A stretch of DNA of 64,000 bases from Bradyrhizobium sp. CCGUVB4N (GTDB taxonomy: Bacteria; Pseudomonadota; Alphaproteobacteria; Rhizobiales; Xanthobacteraceae): the NCBI RefSeq assembly GCF_024199945.1, contig NZ_JANADP010000001.1, positions 2,604,001 to 2,668,000 of the forward strand, given 5' to 3'. Both the position numbers and the translations under genes were made by a program. The notes beneath the pieces are model-generated. The model was not told where the DNA came from, did not search any database, and saw nothing but the letters and a program-made list of their open reading frames with translations. Position 1 is the stretch's first letter. Each line of letters starts with the position of its first letter. Of the stretch, positions 61,833 through 64,000 are shown one piece after another.

Positions 61833-62840
61833 CTAATGCGACCGTGCCAGGCAGAACGCCACCACCTGCTCCAGCGCGCTCTTCATCGGCGAGGACGGGA
61901 ACAGCGCCAGCGCGTCGACGGCCATGGCGCCGTAGTGATGGGCGCGGCTGATTGTGTCCTCGAGCGCGCGGTGCTTGTTCATCAGGCCGATGGCGTGATC
62001 GAGGTCGCTGTCGCCGATCTCGCCGCGCTCGAGCGCCCTGATCCAGAAGGCGCGCTCGGTGTCGTTGCCGCGGCGGAAGGCGAGCACGACGGGAAGGGTG
62101 ATCTTGCCTTCGCGGAAGTCGTCGCCGGTGTTCTTGCCGAGTTTTGCACTCTTGCCGCCATAATCGAGCACGTCGTCGACGAGCTGGAAGGCGATGCCGA
62201 GATTCATGCCGACCGAGCGGCAGGCGGTCTGCTCGGCCTTCGGGCGGTTGGCGATGACAGGGCCGACCTCGCAGGCGGCTGCGAACAGTTCGGCGGTCTT
62301 GCCGCGGATCACGGCGAGATATTCGTCCTCGGTGGTCGCGGTGTTCTTGGCGGCGGCGAGCTGCATCACCTCGCCCTCGGCGATGGTGGCGGCGGCCGCG
62401 GAAAGGATATCCAGCGCGCGCAGCGAGCCGACCTCGACCATCATGCGGAAGGCCTGGCCGAGCAGGAAGTCGCCGACCAGCACGCTGGCCTCATTGCCCC
62501 AGAGCATGCGCGCCGAGAGCTTGCCACGGCGCATCTCGCTCTCGTCGACGACGTCGTCGTGGAGCAGGGTCGCGGTGTGCATGAACTCGACGGAGGCCGC
62601 CAGCTTGATGTGGCCGTCGCCGGTGTAGCCGGCCAGATTGGCCATGGCGAGCGTCAGCATCGGCCGCAGCCGCTTGCCGCCGGAGGAGATCAGATGGTTG
62701 GCCACTTCCGGGATCATGGTCACGTCGGAGCCCGTCCGCGACAGGATCGTGGCGTTGACGCGCTCCATATCGGGGGCGACAAGGGCAACCAGCTCTTCGA
62801 TCGACGCGCCGGGGGTTTCGAAAGGTACGATGACGGCCAC
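61833..62840 (-). CDS. ispB: Polyprenyl diphosphate synthase (ubiquinone side chain)
   Basis: The enzyme extends farnesyl or geranylgeranyl diphosphate to the long isoprenoid tail of ubiquinone. The 335-residue protein has both Asp-rich motifs, DDVVD in LLHDDVVDESEMRRG and DDVLD in FQLVDDVLDYGGK, and GGKRLRPML. GTG at 62840 has GGAG six bases upstream and starts MAVIVPFETPG; TTG at 62852 is less likely. Chain length (octa- or deca-prenyl) cannot be told here; small residues before the first DDxxD fit a long product. Confidence 0.95.
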   Translation of the reverse strand: MAVIVPFETPGASIEELVALVAPDMERVNATILSRTGSDVTMIPEVANHLISSGGKRLRPMLTLAMANLAGYTGDGHIKLAASVEFMHTATLLHDDVVDESEMRRGKLSARMLWGNEASVLVGDFLLGQAFRMMVEVGSLRALDILSAAAATIAEGEVMQLAAAKNTATTEDEYLAVIRGKTAELFAAACEVGPVIANRPKAEQTACRSVGMNLGIAFQLVDDVLDYGGKSAKLGKNTGDDFREGKITLPVVLAFRRGNDTERAFWIRALERGEIGDSDLDHAIGLMNKHRALEDTISRAHHYGAMAVDALALFPSSPMKSALEQVVAFCLARSH

Positions 62841-62969
62841 GCCGGTCTCCAATATTTGCCCCGGAGGGGCTATTCTGATGGAAAGACAATAGAAACTGGA
62901 CGGGGATGCGGCAAGGCCTGTGGAACCATTGACATTTGCAGCTTAACCCCTTTCGGGCAGGAGGCTCGT

Positions 62970-63197
62970 TTGCGTGAACTGGTTCGGACCAACGATATCG
63001 TGCTGGTGTCGGCGATCGGCGCGCTGCTGGACGGCGCCAACATCCATCACCTGGTGCTGGACCAGAACATGAGCATCATCGAAGGCTCGCTCGGCGTCCT
63101 GCCGCGGCGGATCCTGGTCCATGAGGACGACGCCATCGAGGCCCGGCAGCTCCTGACCGAGGCCGGGCTCAGCCACGAACTGCGCGGCGATGATTGA
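62970..63197 (+). CDS. DUF2007 small protein
   Basis: The 75-residue protein, starting with TTG at 62970 after a perfect AGGAGG five bases upstream, has the DUF2007 pattern LRELVRTNDIVLVSAIGALL, HLVLDQNMSIIEGSLGVLPR and a C-terminal EARQLLTEAGL. The family is a ferredoxin-like fold, sometimes called a putative signalling protein; function unknown. Its end overlaps the methyltransferase start by eight bases, so translation is coupled. Confidence 0.88.
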   Translation: MRELVRTNDIVLVSAIGALLDGANIHHLVLDQNMSIIEGSLGVLPRRILVHEDDAIEARQLLTEAGLSHELRGDD

Positions 63198-63957
63198 CGT
63201 CGTCACAGATATCACCGAGGACGCCTTTCTCGGCGGGCAGTTGCTCCTGAGGCAGAAGCGATCCGGCCACCGCGCCGGGCACGATGCGATTCTGCTTGCG
63301 GCTGCGACCGAAGCCCGCGCTGGCGACCGTGTGGTCGATCTCGGCGCCGGCATTGGCACGGCCGGGCTGGCGCTGGCCCGGCGCGTGGCCGGGATCGATC
63401 TTGGCCTCGTCGAGATCGATCCGGAACTGGCCGGGCTCGCGCGCACCAATGCGGCCGCGAATGCGATTGCCGCGGCGGTGATTGTGCTCGACGTCACGGC
63501 GGATGCGCAGGCGTTTGCGGCACATGGGCTCATGCCCGACAGCGCCGACTGCGTGCTGATGAACCCGCCCTTCAACGATGCCACGCGGCACCGTGGCTCG
63601 CCGGACCAGGCGCGTCACACCGCGCATGTCGCGACCGAGGAGACGCTGCAGGCCTGGGTGCATGCCGCGCGGCGCCTGCTGCGATCGAACGGCGTGCTGA
63701 CCTTGATCTGGCGTGCGGATGGTGTCGCGGAGGTTTTGGCAGCGCTGTCACGCGGCTTCGGCAGCGTGTCGATCCTGCCGGTTCATGGCGAAGCGGGAAG
63801 GCCTGCGATCCGTGTGCTGGTGCGCGCCGTCAAGGGGGGCCGGGCGCCGCTGCGATTGCTGCCAGGCCTCATGCTCAATGATGAGTCACGCGTGCCTAAA
63901 AAAGAGGTGAGGAATATTCTGGAAGGGAGAGCGGTCTTGCCGCTGGCGGAGCCGTGA
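63190..63957 (+). CDS. TrmN6-like tRNA1(Val) adenine-N6 methyltransferase
   Basis: The 255-residue protein has the SAM site VVDLGAGIGTAGLALARRV, EIDPELAGLARTNAAAN, and the N6-adenine catalytic motif NPPF in CVLMNPPFND. N-terminal LLLRQKRSGHRAGHDAILLAA resembles TrmN6/YfiC, which methylates A37 of tRNA-Val. Assignment is by motif; close paralogues methylate other substrates. Overlaps the DUF2007 gene by eight bases. Confidence 0.87.
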   Translation: MIDVVTDITEDAFLGGQLLLRQKRSGHRAGHDAILLAAATEARAGDRVVDLGAGIGTAGLALARRVAGIDLGLVEIDPELAGLARTNAAANAIAAAVIVLDVTADAQAFAAHGLMPDSADCVLMNPPFNDATRHRGSPDQARHTAHVATEETLQAWVHAARRLLRSNGVLTLIWRADGVAEVLAALSRGFGSVSILPVHGEAGRPAIRVLVRAVKGGRAPLRLLPGLMLNDESRVPKKEVRNILEGRAVLPLAEP

Positions 63958-63961
63958 CGGC

Positions 63962-64000
63962 TTACTGCGGAAGCGATTCCGACTGCTGTTCCGGCTGGGA
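63962..64000 (-). CDS. Possible 3' end of a minus-strand gene
   Basis: From the right edge the minus strand reads SQPEQQSESLPQ followed by TAA at 63964-63962. The Gln/Ser/Glu-rich tail has coding-like character and sits just after the methyltransferase stop, giving a convergent pair, but only twelve codons are visible. In related genomes a signal-peptide peptidase-like gene is often near here; this is memory, not evidence. Confidence 0.35.
   Translation of the reverse strand, partial: SQPEQQSESLPQ

Noticed and set aside
61836..63197. 453-residue plus-strand frame
   Set aside because: Only its last 75 codons are a real gene (DUF2007, starting at TTG 62970); the rest is antisense to the polyprenyl synthase gene.

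Overview
The window is a high-GC, densely coded alphaproteobacterial chromosome segment, most likely Bradyrhizobium or a close Nitrobacteraceae relative. Direct support: a fused cytochrome b/c1 gene (fbcH) behind a Rieske gene, a fused trpE(G) behind a Trp-codon leader peptide, a CcrM-type GANTC methyltransferase, a heme oxygenase-bacteriophytochrome pair, a DUF1127 gene, an alphaproteobacterial GTTC-N7-GTTC SOS box, and several families of intergenic palindromic repeats that I associate with Bradyrhizobium. I saw no rRNA, tRNA, CRISPR array, insertion sequence, phage or integron. This is core chromosome, not a genomic island.

Layout. 1-2118: the 5' part of an unrecognised minus-strand gene, two small genes (a Rhizobiales-type helical protein and a YodC/DUF2158 protein) and repeat-rich spacer. 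2119-5256: a tight minus-strand operon trmL-queE-queD-hemF-HAD hydrolase, joining two tRNA wobble-base (position 34) modifications with heme synthesis. 5536-8242: Rieske protein and fbcH, closed by a strong terminator. 8341-11961: dienelactone hydrolase, trp leader/attenuator and trpE(G), apt. 11981-17050: GIY-YIG protein, two deviant-Walker (ParA/MinD-like) ATPases, M48 peptidase with LemA, Rsm22-type protein. 17106-23294: smc, a DsbA-like oxidoreductase, a DciA-like DUF721 protein, mutY. 23298-30219: diguanylate cyclase, thioesterase, FAD monooxygenase, GST, FkbM methyltransferase, LysR regulator with a divergent NTF2-like protein.

30225-36727: DUF1127 protein with terminator, heme oxygenase overlapping a bacteriophytochrome (PAS-GAF-PHY-HWE kinase-receiver), a chemotaxis receptor, GST. 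37065-43155: ccrM with GANTC sites in its leader, YpfJ-type metallopeptidase, moaB, MarR-GNAT fusion behind a long palindrome, small glycosyltransferase, DUF155 protein. 43244-46826: phosphoketolase plus acetate kinase, a two-gene route from xylulose-5-P or fructose-6-P to acetate and ATP. 47049-51133: PA0069-type radical SAM protein behind an SOS box, VOC protein, RNase HII, polytopic glycosyltransferase-like protein. 51252-56875: family-4 uracil-DNA glycosylase lacking two expected cluster cysteines, ETF-ubiquinone oxidoreductase, TPR protein, ispE. 56974-64000: hydrolase, two small proteins, RidA, LysE exporter, HxlR regulator with a solitary KAS II, polyprenyl diphosphate synthase, DUF2007 protein, TrmN6-like methyltransferase and possibly the 3' tip of one more gene.

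I did not see one large undescribed system. The most promising leads are small: the two orphan ParA/MinD-like ATPases with three tandem 11-bp repeats upstream, the SOS box on the SplB-related radical SAM gene, the cysteine-depleted uracil-DNA glycosylase and QueD, the palindromes before the MarR-GNAT and HxlR genes, and a 26-bp element shared by two distant loci.
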